DNA of 64,000 nucleotides from Diprion similis (GCF_021155765.1 NC_060114.1:16997501-17061500), one strand, 5' to 3'. Numbered from the stretch's first letter, positions 38,187 to 58,464 are shown. Made by a program: numbers and translations. Notes: a model not told the origin generated them from the letters alone.

Positions 38187-38219
38187 ACGGTGTGCACAAC
38201 AAATTGAAGAGCACACCGT
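38187..38219 (-). promoter_or_regulatory. Perfect stem-loop in the likely MAPKAPK2 3' UTR
   Basis: ACGGTGTGC (38187-38195) pairs perfectly with GCACACCGT (38211-38219) across a 15-base loop, about 250 bases after the kinase stop codon. It could be an mRNA element or chance. Confidence 0.35.
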
Positions 38220-38463
38220 ATAGGTTTTAAAAAATAATTTGTTCGTCGGCTCTTGTTGTAATTTACCTTCGTATTACAATAATATAATAATTATTATTTT
38301 CCTTTCCTTAGTTGTCTTGTTTCCTTTTCTATACTATAGTAAGAAATTGTTAGAACATAATCCTAACCGTTAAAAGACTGTAACCAACGAACCTACGAAG
38401 AAACGTAATAATCCGTTTACGATTACTGTCCTCTCTTATCCCGACGCGAATTAAGGCGTTGTT

Positions 38464-45699
<7,236 letters not shown>

Positions 45700-45861
45700 G
45701 ACGGTCTTTCTCTTCGATGCTTTGCTGCAGGGGCTTTCCTTGCCGACTTTTTCCTTTTCCTTTATCTTTTTATCAGACCGAACTTCGAGCTCAGTTTCAC
45801 TCAGACTCGACTTGACGATTTTCTTTTGCTTCTTGGCGGTTCCTCGAGCTCCTTCCGCTTT

Positions 45862-45862
45862 T
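45862..45862 (-). promoter_or_regulatory. Possible splice acceptor upstream of the MAPKAPK2 start
   Basis: The minus strand reads TTGTTTCGTAG|AAAAGCGG, a fair acceptor. Below it the kinase frame is open to the assigned ATG at 45699. An in-frame TGA lies just above the site, so the extended frame can be used only if an upstream exon is spliced here. It could equally be the end of a 5' UTR intron. Confidence 0.35.
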
Positions 45863-47452
45863 CTACGAAACAATCATTGCCGACCAACTTATTATTAGCC
45901 GTGAGGTCATTCTCGTGACTTTCACACCAAATCCGTTTTAAAGGCTGTGTCATATATTTGTGGGGGACTCTGAGTTTATTGAATTGTACATAGAAGTGAG
46001 AAATGTGATGTGTACGTTTTTTTAGATCATTCAATCAGTTTCTTATGATCCCCATGATATACGCATACATCGAACTTACAATTTACATCTACACATAGTT
46101 TTTATAAGCATCGATCACGCAAGCCTTTTCCCAAACAGAGATCTCGATCGATCATTCATTACGTTGTTTCCGGGTAATATTTATATCAAAAGATTTTCCA
46201 CCTACAGCTGGGTGAATAATTTGAAAACTTTAATCAAAAAATCAAATCGAAAAAGAATAATTTGAAAAACCGTTGCAACGTATACTCTTCGAATTAGAAA
46301 AATATGAGCAGAATTGAAAAATGTAAAAATAACAGGTCCGTAGAAATATTTGCCACTTCGTCGTAGCCTCGGCGAAAAGTCGGTTGAAAAAATTTGAAAC
46401 AAAAACAAACAGTTAAACCGTACGTGATAAATTTGTAGAATAATTTGATGGGAAGTGGTCAAACTGTATATGCATAGCTAATAATAATATTTTTATAAAA
46501 CTTTGTTAGAATTACCTGAAAGCATATAATTACAATTATGTGTTAAAAGCGTCATAAAAAGAAGAGGAAAGATCGACAACGTAATGAATGCTCAAATATT
46601 GTAAATGAAAAAATCAAAAAAAAAAAAATCAACAAAGCAAAAGTTATAAGGATGGATTAATTGTTTATTACCATGTATACTTATGCGTTCTGTAAAACAA
46701 TTTACAAGCATGATAGTCGTAGATCAGAATTAAATATAGTTACAAATGAGACAGTTAAAATTTCATTATAATATACAAAAAAGAGTGCCGCAGAAATAAA
46801 ATCATTCTGAATAAAGTAGTGTATTACATGCGGTAAAAAGCTTTTCCTGGTAAAAGTTCCTTATGTATGTATGATAAGAATAGCATGCATAAAGGAGAGC
46901 AGAAAGATATTAAAAATAACACAGCTCTTGACTATCGCGGCGGACGCCATCGCCACATGTTGATTTAATTTAATTATAATAATTTATGTAATACGAATAT
47001 TCGTTCAAATTGAAATGTGTACAAATATAGCCGTTGATAACTTTTGATTATGATACTAGAGGCCGATAGTGGTAACGATCATTATCACTTTAATTATTAC
47101 GTCGACGTGATAAAGCAGTATAATATAAGAAGTTACAATAAATCGGTTGCGGTATAGGAATGCCGTGTCTCATGAGAAATTTCGAACGTTAGTCAGACGT
47201 TTCGGTAAGATGCGAATTCTCTCTTGGGTGGAAAAAGGGGAAGGAGAAAAGAGTAGAGAAGAAGGGGGATATTCCGTAATATCGCAACTGACATATTTGA
47301 ATTTGAATTTGAATTGCGTGATTTATTAGACGGGCGTCGTTAAACCGTTTTTTACACCACGCATGCATGTATTATGTATAAAGACGATACGTAATAATTC
47401 GAGGGAATAAACATCAGTGTACGAAGAAGCACTAGGATCGATAGACACGAGA

Positions 47453-47618
47453 TTGAAGTTAGTAACGTTATCGTAACGAAACATTAGGGATAAAATGACT
47501 ATTTTCTTAATTTTGAATACAAGTGTGTTTTGTTTTATCACGGTCTACTGAATTTCGGACAATTCTAAAATGGCGAAATAACGGTTTTTTGCTCAAAATT
47601 AATCGTTACTAACTTCAG
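47453..47618. mobile_element. MITE family B, shortest intact copy
   Basis: The ends are TTGAAGTTAGTAACGTTATC and, at the right, AATCGTTACTAACTTCA (inverted). The interior has AGTGTGTTTTGTTTTATCAC and CTAAAATGGCGAAATAACGG, shared with the other two copies. It is about 166 bp with no coding capacity. Confidence 0.8.
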
Positions 47619-50600
47619 TATGTTCGATAGACAGCATAAACAAGAAGAAGCTTGCCCAACTACAGTCATAGATCTACGAGTACGTGATTGAAAAGTGACA
47701 ATAATCGAATGACCCAAAACTAAAGAGGTACATATATGGGATGGGATGCGTGAGTGTGTGTGTGTGAGTGGGTGAACCATAATTGTAGTATTGTTTTCAA
47801 GAACAAAAGGGAAGCGGGGTATTATTAATGTGGTGAGTGAAACGGAGATGGGGGGAAAAAAATTTAAAATTTCACGAGACCTCCAAAACTTCCATTTATT
47901 AGACGACGATTTTGGCATTGCTGACCCAGCTCAATTCTCGATAAGTTTCTCCCCAAATAACTGCGGAACACGACGTATGTTATAATATTATACAGTATGG
48001 TTTTTCTAAACGGGCGTAATTTTGATGCAAAATATAAGTACGGATGAGGGAGAAAGAAAATCGGAACAGTCATAGAAATAGAAAAACAGCAAACGTATAC
48101 AGATATATTACTGTCTGAGGTTGTTAAATAGAATTAATGATAAATGTAGAAAAACGAAACGAAACGACGAAGCCAATCGCATTCTGTCGAAAATCGGTTA
48201 GAACCAGAACAGCACACGATAAAAGAGTAAGTATTGACAGCGGTGGTTGAGAAAATGTTTTCAGGAAAACCAATTGCACAGGAAGAAACTTTTAAGCTGC
48301 AGGTATTTCAAATTTACGGCCTCGCATATACATGATTCCGGTATCACAAGTTATACAGCTACGAACGTATGCGTATATAATATGATGTATGATGTATGAT
48401 CTATAATGTATGCGTATGCATTTAGCGCTACGTAAAATTATTCTGCAAATACACCGCATCGAGTATTAACCAATCGTATGTATATATATATTCCTCTTCC
48501 GTCAACACTTAACAGTTATTATGTCCGACAATCTACGGTTTACCGAATCCAAAGACAAAAAAAAAAAAAAAAAAAAAGAACACGACAAATACAAAGAAAT
48601 GGCACTAGAAACGGCTTTTTTTTATAACCAGTCGATTGACCGACGGGTATGAAACACGTTTACTTCTACTTCCGCATCTAAGTGAAGCGTAATAAACGTT
48701 ACAGCGACAGATGAATACAGCGTCTATAAAGCTCCGACTGGCTAAGCTGATCTCATTTTTGACTTGACGAAATGTTTTTTGTTTCATAAAACTGGTCTCG
48801 ATTGTTTTCTAAAACGATTGAAGACGTCAAGACTGTCATTCAGGCGGCATGCAGCCGTGTATGTGCTTTCTTTCCGTTCACAAGCAATGATTGCACACGT
48901 TCACGTAAGTATAACTCGTGCTGTACCGTATATCACAGAAATCAAAAGGAACCACGAGTTGCGGTTGACGTAGAGGGGCACCATATCTACCTATGCGAAC
49001 ACACATACATACTACGTATTGCGGAAGGTGTGTCACACCACGGTTCGTTAACATGGAGGTTTGAGTCGACGGTCGGTAAGCGTAAGTAAATAGTAGATGC
49101 GTTTTATTTTCCAATTTTCGGAAAAGAATAGTTTCAACGAAGCTGCCGATTGGCTAATTTGTTAGTACCAACCAATCAGACGAGTCCTTGAGTTCTTTCG
49201 TTTTCAAAATTTGCCAAATAAAACACATCAAGTCTCGCGGTCGGGGCGAATGTGAAAAGCAACGGGTCGTCATTCGTCACTCGTGCCGACTTTTTTTTTA
49301 ATTCCTTTTCATTTAGCCCCCCCCCTCCCGACGAGCTAGAGAATCTACTGCCATCACAGAAACGTACAGCTTTTGTTATAACCACGACAATGTCCACCTC
49401 GGACGTACTAAGTGATGTTGGTATGGTAGGTAGGTATGTACCTACGTGTGTAGCGTGCACGTATGTACCAACACGTATCGCGCTGTTCACAATTGGATTT
49501 TTACATGCACGCGCACTCCGTGTGGCAAATTTACAACCTGCAAATCACTCACTCTACAGTGTCTATCACTCTCCCTCACCGCGCGCAGATTATGATCGAT
49601 CCTTAATCCTTACTCCTTTCAAAAAATTTCAATTTCCCAACAGACTTGCTTTAGACGATGATGCACTACGGATGAATATACTATATCGTTTATTGTATTC
49701 CCGTGGCCATCTCTCTTTCTCTCTTAACCTACGAACAAAGATAGCGAGCGTCTGCTGGATAAGAGACCTCGACGAATTCCCGACTCTGACTGTGAGGCTA
49801 CAGTCAAGTACAGTCTGGCTGGGAAATTTTTCCTTCCCCTCTCCTCCCCGACTCGCCGTCCTCCCCACCTAACTGGCCCTACCAAATTCCAAAGTCCTAA
49901 CCGACCAATAGACGAATAGACAGAACTACATGGCGATATCAAACAAGGACGAATAACGATGGAGGGCTTCTAGTGACATACACCTGATTAGAGACTTTTG
50001 TCTCTCACTACCTTTACTATGGATGTCTATAATTTTTTCCGCTAAATCCTTTAGGTCCGTCGATCCCTGCGGCGCCGAATTCCGCCATCCCCCCTCCTAG
50101 CATAATTATCTGTTTCGGCCGCAAAATGAAGATCTTTCCACACAGAGGGCAGCACCATACGGTCAATATGTTTTTCACCGCAACTTGTGAAATTAAAGGA
50201 AAACTGCCGTTGCTCGGTAGAATGGGATTATTTTTGCCTGACGTTTTAGCACGTAATTCGTGATTTATAATCAATTATTGCGGTCTCAGTTTCGCTACGT
50301 ATGTTATTCGACAATTATTATTTCCGTATGCCCACTAATTGAATTCACAATTTAAAATTATACCGTCACTGTATTCTAAGGATAAGTTATTCGGTAAAAC
50401 TAACTAACATTAGTGAACAATTTTCCGTTGCTAATGGTAACGGGAAATTTAATGTAATTACCTTTTAATTACCGTTGCAGATGTTGCAAAATCGTGCCAC
50501 GTATAACAGAGTAAATATTACGAAAACCTTAAATTGAGGGTTTTCAACCGTTCTATGACTCAATTGGAGTCCCTTTAGTAACAGAAACTTTTGCAGGTAT

Positions 50601-50940
50601 AGGATTCGTATACAAATGTGACTCATTTGTCTTTTGTCTGTTCTCCGTAGCTCACACGTTCATTGTAACCTTTTTTTTCATCTTCCTTCCGCTGCAAGCC
50701 ACTTTTTGTTCCGTTGCTTTGTTGTAATCTTTTGCCACGTGATCGATAAGTAATACAATTGAGTAGAAACCTTGATTAGGAAGTTGTACGTTTGTTGGAT
50801 ATTCTTTTATTTCAGCTTTATTCATCAAGCCGAAAAATTTTCGAAGGAAAAACGAGAATTATAAATTATTATGTTTCATACACATACTCAGACTTCATTT
50901 ATTTATTTCTCTTTTTAGTGTGTGTATATGTATATAGATT

Positions 50941-51039
50941 TCATACATGTATATATATATATACATATATGTATATGCATGTACATACATGCATATATAC
51001 TATATATATACATATCTATATATATATATATATATACAC
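50941..51039. repeat. AT/GTAC-rich simple repeat
   Basis: About 100 bases of TATATA, CATGTA and GTACATAC mixtures, partly palindromic, in the intergenic region. Confidence 0.75.
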
Positions 51040-52652
51040 CCTAATTATAAAATTATTAATATAAATATTTGTTTCATATAGGCACATTTTTTGTTATATA
51101 CATTGCAGTTTTCCCTTTAATATTTTATCTAATTCTAAATATTTATACGTATGTTTACTTTTTGTTTAGCCATTTTTATCCGCCCAACGGTATCAACATG
51201 ACCAAAATACATTCAAGTACTCAACCTGGTCTTACAAGTACAGTAAAGTAAACCACCGCAATACTCCTTCCGCATTGTATATTGTACTCTATAGAGTGGT
51301 AAATTTTATAAAAAATCTTGAGCCATGGCTCGTTTCTTTCTCCTTTTTTTCTTTTCGCTGATTGTTTCCTATTTTCTCTTTAATACTTAACAACGCAAAT
51401 ATTTTTTGTTAAATAGAAAGCCCGCACACCAATTAATAACCAATACACGCAACGCTTTAGCGTCACAGTCTAAATGATACGCAACGTAATTAATCATCGA
51501 ATTTAAAAATGAATACGTGTATACGAGAATATCCAATAGAGTACAGTCAAAATTCACAAAATACTGCAGTTGATTATGATTTACATCATACTAATACAGG
51601 TTACAGTGAAATAATTTTTCAACGAAATAAACGCGCGCTTTTTATATATTTATAGAATTTTTCAATTCTGAACAGTATCTTCTTTTTATGAACAACATGT
51701 CGTTCCTATATCACTCGACAAAGCTGATGTAACATTTATGATTTACATTGTACATGTATTTCATATATATATATATGTATATATATGTATGTATGTATAA
51801 GTTTTTTTTGTACAACGAATTTTTCTCCGAACGAGGAACAATAATTGCGTGAATTGTGTTCGACGATTTACTGCAGTTTAAAAAAAATTGTAAATTTATC
51901 CAATTGTAATTTTTATGAAAATACTCTCATTCTACGAGTTCATTTATATAAGTGATATTATATAATATTATTAATTGATTATTATTTATTAACAAGTAAC
52001 AATTAACCTAAATATAATGTACATTTAGTTGAGTCAACAACGTTTGTGTCTCAACCCTTTGAAGACTCTTACTATAGTATTTAAGTATATTGACGTTTTT
52101 CGCAAGAGAGCGAAACAGAGAAAAAAATACAAATTTCTCATTCGTTAGAAATATGCTTGGTCTCAAATACTTATATTTTTCTAATACCTTTTTCACACAT
52201 CAAGGATGTGTAATACATATGAAATCGCAAAAAAGAATACCTATTATTACGACATAATATTTTGAATTTCATCATTGGCTGATTTCACATACTGTACGGG
52301 AAACGCAAGAAACCATTGCAAAACGTTTGTAAACTATTTTTATACTATTTAAAATTTGTATCTGTATTGATTCCAAATGGGTTTGTTCCCGTATACATAT
52401 ATATTTTTCTCCAATATCTGATTAGAGCTTACTTATTTTATTTCAAACCCTGATGACGGATTACAGTTATTATGTTTATTTTTTTTTATCCTAATTCAAC
52501 ATATGGATCATAAACAACGAAACTTTACTCCAACTGTTAGAAAAATAAATACTGTATTTTTTAATAGGAAACTCTGTTCCACGAAATCATTTCCATGTCC
52601 TTGTTTAGAATATGCCTACTATATGCTGGTTGAAATTACAGGCCAATAAACT

Positions 52653-52658
52653 TTTATT
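52653..52658 (-). promoter_or_regulatory. Candidate poly(A) signal of the Hr78-type gene
   Basis: AATAAA on the minus strand about 250 bases after the receptor's stop codon. Confidence 0.4.
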
Positions 52659-52904
52659 TCTCGCCATATCCTTTCTTATTTATAGCTGACCATAATTTTA
52701 TAGCAAAACCCGCATGACTACAATCTTAACAACATAGCGAAACATTTTCTTCAAAGTTCTCGTGATTTTATAAGAACATAATACGTTAGATTTTCCAAAA
52801 TTTACGAACCACTTTCACCTGATCTTGGCCAAAGTTTATGTAACACATGGTCTTGTAGTATCGCAAATACTTGAAACAACTACACAGAAGCAAATTGAAC
52901 TTGG

Positions 52905-55040
52905 TCATCCCATGTGGTTCTCGGGCTCAGTTTTACAGTCTGGCATCGTAAGAATGTAAGGCACTACGCTGGCCACGCTTACCCTGCCAATAAGACCAGC
53001 AAAAAAAAGATCCTCGAGTACTCGTGGGTCGATGGATCGCAACGGTGGAAGCCTCATTAGGAGACGGGGTAATCTTTCGGCTCCGACACACCGCTGCAGC
53101 TCATTCCAGGCAGCCTCTTGCAGGACCTCGACTTTCTTACGCCAAACTCCAGACATCACGTTATCTGATAAGGGCAGAAAAATTGCTCTTGATAAAAAAA
53201 AATAAAATCTCTTCACTTAGTTCTAATATCGATTAGACAATTTGCTCATTACTAAGTTCTCCACTTGCGTTATTCTCAATGTTATCATCATTATTATTTA
53301 CCGGCGCTGAAAAGAGTGAGGGCTTTCAAGTAGGCGAATTCCGTCGCGTCAACTTGGAGCTTGTGAAGAGAATTGACGCAGTCTTGTAGGCGGCATATGT
53401 GTTCGGTAACGAGTTTAACTTTGCTAGCTGTTATTTTTTCCTGAGCTATGCTGGCTTGAAGATGATTAACAATTGACGTTAAAATACTAGGAAGAGACAA
53501 CGTGTGAGCACACTGCGCTAAACCTAGGGTGAAAAGTTGACCCCAAGAACTGCGCACCAGTGTCGTCTGCACTTCGGAGCTGTGGAAAAAAGAATACATT
53601 TTTTTTTATCTTACTGGACTGAGCAGCGAAAATGAGGTATATAAGTCAAAAAATCATAATAATGGGGTTGGTAGCAGCGAGCTTGTCTCTGACCGTGAAA
53701 AAAAATTCAATAAATAACAATATCAAAAATGAGAGAAGCGACTTGCTGCCAGCCCTGCGAATAATTTGTGTGAAAGAAAAGCTTACGGTAATGCTTGAAA
53801 TGCTGGTATACCTCTGGCCCAGTGTACAGATAAAAATAGCAATCTAGCAGCGCTTTCACATATGTAATGTACCGAAAGATAAGCAGGTGCCGGACTAGGA
53901 GCTTTGAGTTCAAACTGCGTGTGTTTTTCGTACAATAATTGGCCAGTCCATTCCTCCTCGGATTCATTAGTGCCGTTGACGGTCTAGAATCATCAACAGA
54001 ATTAATGTCAAGAAGTAACTTGTTTCCGGGTCGCCAAATTATTAAGCAGACAAAGCCAATAAGAGGCCACTTCTTTCTTAAGAAGTGTCGCTTACCTCCC
54101 CAATAAGTCTGGCCATACTGTCCAAGGCGTGAGATATTAAAGAACGCTCTCTGGCAAGGGTCAAAACGTCGCTGAGATCGCTGTCGTTGCTCTGTTCTTC
54201 CATACTTGGACTTTCTGGCTGTTCCCAAGTCAGCGGTGTCTCAGGGACCGATTGTTGTGGTTCTGGCTTCACCCTGGGACTACGATTCCCGACTTTTCCA
54301 CTCCCCGAGTCCCCGAGAACAGGTTTCCTCTCGTGCTGTACCGCTGCAACACCCCAAGCTTGCTTATGTTTATTACATCCATCAAGTTTTTCACTGACAG
54401 ACCAGATAAAAATTGAAATTGCGTTCGAGCGCCTGAAGCGATTTCTATTTCAAAAGGATTGACTTTGAATTTAACAGTCGTTATTTACTCCTATCCAGTG
54501 AAATGGGACTTACAGTCACTGCGCATTCCCATTGCCAAGCATTTCTGAAGTCTACAATATTGGCAACGATTTCTGTGATGCTTCGTTACTTCGCACGTTT
54601 TACTACCCCTGCACTGATAACCGAGCTGCTTTCTAATGCTCCGTTTGAAGAAGCCTTTACATCCCTCGCAACTTATCGCACCGTAGTGCCGGCCGCTTGC
54701 ACGATCTCCGCATACGACGCACAGCTCTAACGATAAACCCAAACCAAGCGGGCCTCGAGCGTCTCTGTTAAATGGGAGCTGGAACAGTACAAAATATAAT
54801 AAGTCACTGTTTAATATAATAAGTAACTGTGTAATATTATAATTAACAAGAATTTTTTATCTATTTTGACTTACATATATAAGTCAATTGCATAATTCTT
54901 ACCACTACTTCGATGTCTCCGATATGATCCATGCCTGGCTGCTGTACCAGACTGCAAAAATCTCTTTCCAGTTTAACATCTGCTTCACTATTGTTTAAAT
55001 TGTTTGCATGATCAGTCTGCTCAACGTGATTTCTGTCCAT
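52905..55040 (-). CDS. Hr78: Orphan nuclear receptor, TR2/TR4 (NR2C)-Hr78 type, 6 coding exons, 461 aa
   Basis: A ligand-class transcription factor that binds DNA direct repeats in the nucleus. Exons: 54903-55040, 54514-54778, 54096-54343, 53787-53983, 53302-53579 and 52905-53164, all GT-AG and in phase. The DNA-binding domain (from Cys66 to about 133) has [18 protein letters not shown], the P-box [11 protein letters not shown] and [19 protein letters not shown]. The linker SVQHERKP after the domain is typical of TR2/TR4. The ligand-binding domain shows [33 protein letters not shown], '[12 protein letters not shown]' and the C-terminal ELFF-like [20 protein letters not shown]. The 46-residue N-terminus is acidic and polar. 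The start is the first ATG after a likely acceptor (TTTCAG at about 55048), so the 5' leader is spliced. It is shorter than vertebrate TR4. Whether it should be called Hr78 or NR2C depends on a phylogeny; in fly the counterpart is Hr78. Confidence 0.93.
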
Positions 55041-55554
55041 ATCTTTCTGAAATGATTAATAAAAATTGTATCATTTAAAAAACTACCTATTTATAACAAC
55101 AAATATCATCAGTATTGTAGTTTATACTAATATATCATAAATCGCGTCTTATTTCTACACTGAAACCAAATTACTCAAATAATCGAGAATGATGATAATA
55201 TAGCCACAAGAATAAGATCGAATCAATTTACCATGGGTAAACAGTAACTACAAATTCTAGTAAATAAAAATTGCTTGTGATGTGAGCAAGAATTATTCAA
55301 ATATCAGGAATGAATGATTGAAGTACACATGCGTATAACGTCTTAATTCTACGAGAAATTTACAAAGATTGTGAATGTTATAATATTTACTAATAATCAT
55401 AACAATAATATTTTTTTTAAATAGGGGAATATTCTATTGTCTTTTATTTATTAATTGTATGTATCATTCGTTTGAAAATACACTTGAGATAAATACTGAT
55501 TTTCGACATGAGATAAAACGAGAATAAAAGAGTCGTGTAAATAAATTTAAAAAA

Positions 55555-55555
<1 letters not shown>

Positions 55556-55587
<32 letters not shown>
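55556..55587. repeat. (AT)n microsatellite
   Basis: Perfect AT repeat inside the likely 5' UTR intron of the Hr78-type gene. Confidence 0.85.
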
Positions 55588-55589
<2 letters not shown>

Positions 55590-55739
55590 ATGTAAAAAGC
55601 CTGTTGTGTATAGAACAGCCAGGAATTACGGTTTGTTTTGAAAACCGTGTGTAATAATAAAGGGCTCGCTGCAGCGTACGAATTTTCGACATTATTTTTA
55701 ATACATTCCAGGTCCTGTTCGGCACGGTCAAAGCACAGG

Positions 55740-55880
55740 AATGTAAACTAGATCGTTCGGTTCGAACGTCTGCCTCCTTCCCTCCACTACCCCTTCCGCT
55801 TCTTGCCCCCCTCCCCCTGCCCTTCCCCTTTAACCTCATCCTCTTCGGGCGCCATTTTAAGAAGTGAAAGATGGTCCTCA
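55740..55880 (-). promoter_or_regulatory. GC-rich promoter/leader zone of the Hr78-type gene
   Basis: A pyrimidine-rich (plus-strand) GC block with AAAATGGCGCC on the minus strand, a motif like YY1-type start-site elements. It lies 0.8 kb upstream of the first coding exon, which itself begins after an acceptor, so the transcript probably starts here and splices to about 55047. Confidence 0.45.
55787..55855 (-). CDS. Upstream ORF of 22 codons in the Hr78-type leader (tentative)
   Basis: An ATG in AAAATGG context opens 22 codons rich in Glu, Gly and Lys (MAPEEDEVKGEGQGEGG, then KKRKG) and stops at TAG. If transcription begins just upstream, ribosomes would meet this ORF before the receptor start. 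It may also sit in the promoter and never be transcribed. Confidence 0.25.
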   Translation of the reverse strand: MAPEEDEVKGEGQGEGGKKRKG

Positions 55881-58266
55881 TCTCCGCAACAGAGTCTACA
55901 ATTCTACACCAACGTACCCTCCTCACCTTCCGTTGTGCATGACCTAAGCTATCTGCTTGTCATAAAATGCTTTATTTTATTATACAATGTATGTATGTAC
56001 TATATGTATACATAAAATTCGTATTTGACATCTCCGACTTCGTCGGGGATGGCGCAACGGAATTCACGTTCGAAACCGTTTCGTTTGAATTGTGGCAACG
56101 AGAAAAAGACGCGAATACCGTTTGGCAAAAATTTCACGCATTATACTTATAATGCGTTGACGATGGGGCTGATTACGTGTCTATTACATCGAGTCTCCAA
56201 AATACATTAAGCAATTAACATATTTTGATTGGAATTTTATTTGAATTTTTTCTTTGGTATTTGTCTCTTTATGGAATGATGGAAAAATTCGAAACGTTTA
56301 ACGGACTAAGAAATCTTTCTCCCAGTTTTGCGGAGGCGTCATTTTACATCCCACGCTGATTTTCGAGTCAATTAGAATTAGATTTAGAAGTTTTGAAGAT
56401 CGCGAAATCTGCACGTGCCACTTTAGATGAGCAAATCCGAATTTCACACGGCGAAATACGAAATTGGATAAAAGAGAACGGCACCAATTGACTAATCGAA
56501 CAGCATCAAGACTTTATCAGATATCTTGATTTCATCGAAATTAATTTTTTCGTAGATTAAATGTATGCACGATCTACATATAATACGTGAGATTCGTCCG
56601 TGTTACATAATTAATTTTACACTATTTTTTACACCCCTAACTTACAATAATCCCTGAAAACTGCGAAAAATTGAAATTGTAAAATTTGAACAGAGAAGAA
56701 AGAACGATTCATTCGTATTAATAAAACGACGCGAAAATGCGCAACTACGATTATTTCCCTATTCCCAGAAACATTGAGGGTGGAATAAACCTACATTATA
56801 TCTATATCCGTGTATATATTTATCCTTATATATGCTTTATTCCTTCTTCTATAGAATTATGGCGCACGCTATATACGATAAATATTATAGCTTTCGCGAT
56901 ACGCTGATGACGTGAAACCTTCGATGTGTAACGTCTTCGAAGCTGACATGCTGACATGTGAACATTTCGAATGAATTGCAGCATGACTGCAGTGAACGAC
57001 CTAAAATTTACCTCGGAAACATAATATAAGATGCCTTGTAATTTACCCGTCGCGGATGCAATTATTTTTCAAACCCCGAGGTAATTGCCGAAGACATTGC
57101 TTATATAAACACTTGTGGGTTCAAGTAATGAATCGCTAAAAAAAGCTTAACCCTCAAAAATAAAACGATTTAAAGAAAAAAAGAATGATAATCTCATACG
57201 TCTTTCCCGCCAAAAACAAATCGAAGAAGGTCTCCAGACGGTATTACTGTACCTCAACTAAATACAACTGCGAAGATTTTTGACAACGACTATACAACAT
57301 GGCCACCAAAGGTCAAAGCGAGTTGAAAGTGTATTGGAGTCAACGAGGCACGTTTATACTCGTACACATCGAATTTCCAGTGGAAACAACTGGCTACCGA
57401 TTGTGTACACAGTTACGAACGTTAAAAAGAATTCCTTCGACCGTTCGACGACTTTGAATAATTCTAGTAATGACAAACGGACACCACCTATTACAGAAGT
57501 CTTATGCGTTGCACAATACATCTACACGCTCTATTGTGCGGTATATTACTGTACCTTGTATTCGAATCATGAGGTCAAACATACATATATAGGTATACGA
57601 ATAGGCATCTATGCAGAAACGGTGAGCAATCGCAGAATTGAATGTCGACGAAGGTTTGGAAGTACCATTCGAATGGGATTAGAAATCATTCCAGGTCTCC
57701 GATGTCGTAACAGGGTTATTATTACTTATCCATTTATCGGCAAATGATTTGAAAGCCGACCCGAAACCCGGCAGCGACAAACGCGAACGGAAAAGAACAC
57801 GATTATAAAGCAAGAATTCACCAAGTTCACGAATCCAGTACTCAATAAGAACGAAACGTACCACGTGAAATGTACCACTGACTGCCCAAACTCAACCTTG
57901 TACAGGTACACAACCATTCACGAGCCGCTCTCTGCTCTGGCAGGTTGGCAGGTTGCGGGTCACTTCGACACTCCGATTTTCGAACGACAGCAGCAGCCAG
58001 GTGCATTCTAAACTCACCTGTGATGCCACAAGTATGTATCTACCGAGCCTGTGCCATAGATAATAGGCTCGCGTAATCGGACATCGGAACACCACCGATG
58101 GAGACAAAATTGGTCCGAACGATTTACTCTTGGAAACAATATATCTATAAGTTTATAATTAAAGCGAGAGGTCCGTTATAGTTCTCGTCTTTTGCGGCTG
58201 CAGAGATATTGCTCGCACTCTTATGCATATGTAACCGTAAAAAGCTTTTTGCTTTTTTTGATCATA

Positions 58267-58464
58267 TTGAAGTTAGCAACGTTATCGTAACGATTCATGC
58301 TGAGGGAAAACGAGACAAACCGTTATTTCGCCATTTTGGAATTGATTGAAATTCAATAAACCGTAATAAAACAAAACACACTCATATTTCGAAATCTTAG
58401 TTCCTTTAAAATCATTGTAAGATTAAGAAAAATGTAATTTTTTCGATAACGTTACTAACTTCAA
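58267..58464. mobile_element. MITE family B, reverse-oriented copy
   Basis: The ends are TTGAAGTTAGCAACGTTATC and the inverted GATAACGTTACTAACTTCAA. The core 'CCGTTATTTCGCCATTTTGG' and ACAAAACACACTCATA are the reverse complements of the core of the 47453-47618 copy. It is about 198 bp. Confidence 0.8.

Larger units (their letters stand above)
31364..38463. other. Intergenic region between the DUF7042-7045-type gene and MAPKAPK2
   Basis: The left part should hold the promoter and any 5' UTR exons of the minus-strand gene ending its coding part at 31363. The right part, below 38464, should hold the 3' UTR of the kinase. Between them lie GC-rich islands at about 32815-33090 and 34380-34620, an inverted-repeat element at 33576-34028, and AT-rich DNA at 34620-38400 with no gene signs. 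Confidence 0.6.
45700..52904. other. Intergenic region between MAPKAPK2 and the Hr78-type receptor
   Basis: The left part should hold the kinase promoter and leader exon(s), and the right part the 3' UTR of the receptor gene. It contains the family B MITE at 47453-47618, a poly(A) run near 48558-48578 and AT-rich repeats near 50940-51040 and 51760-51800. A 206-codon plus-strand open frame at 49252-49872 starts at a non-standard place and resembles nothing known. No gene is supported. Confidence 0.55.

Noticed and set aside
49252..49872. A 206-codon plus-strand open frame, the longest uninterrupted frame in the window
   Set aside because: It has no family resemblance, opens at a non-ATG codon, uses composition typical of the local DNA and lacks splice partners. 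It lies in the upstream region of the kinase gene.
53707..54228. A 173-codon minus-strand frame over the Hr78-type gene
   Set aside because: It reads through two introns and exons in a shifted frame. The spliced receptor model explains this region better.
57280..57747. A 155-codon plus-strand open frame
   Set aside because: It opens at TTG rather than ATG, shows no domain and has irregular residue use. Chance is the simplest reading.
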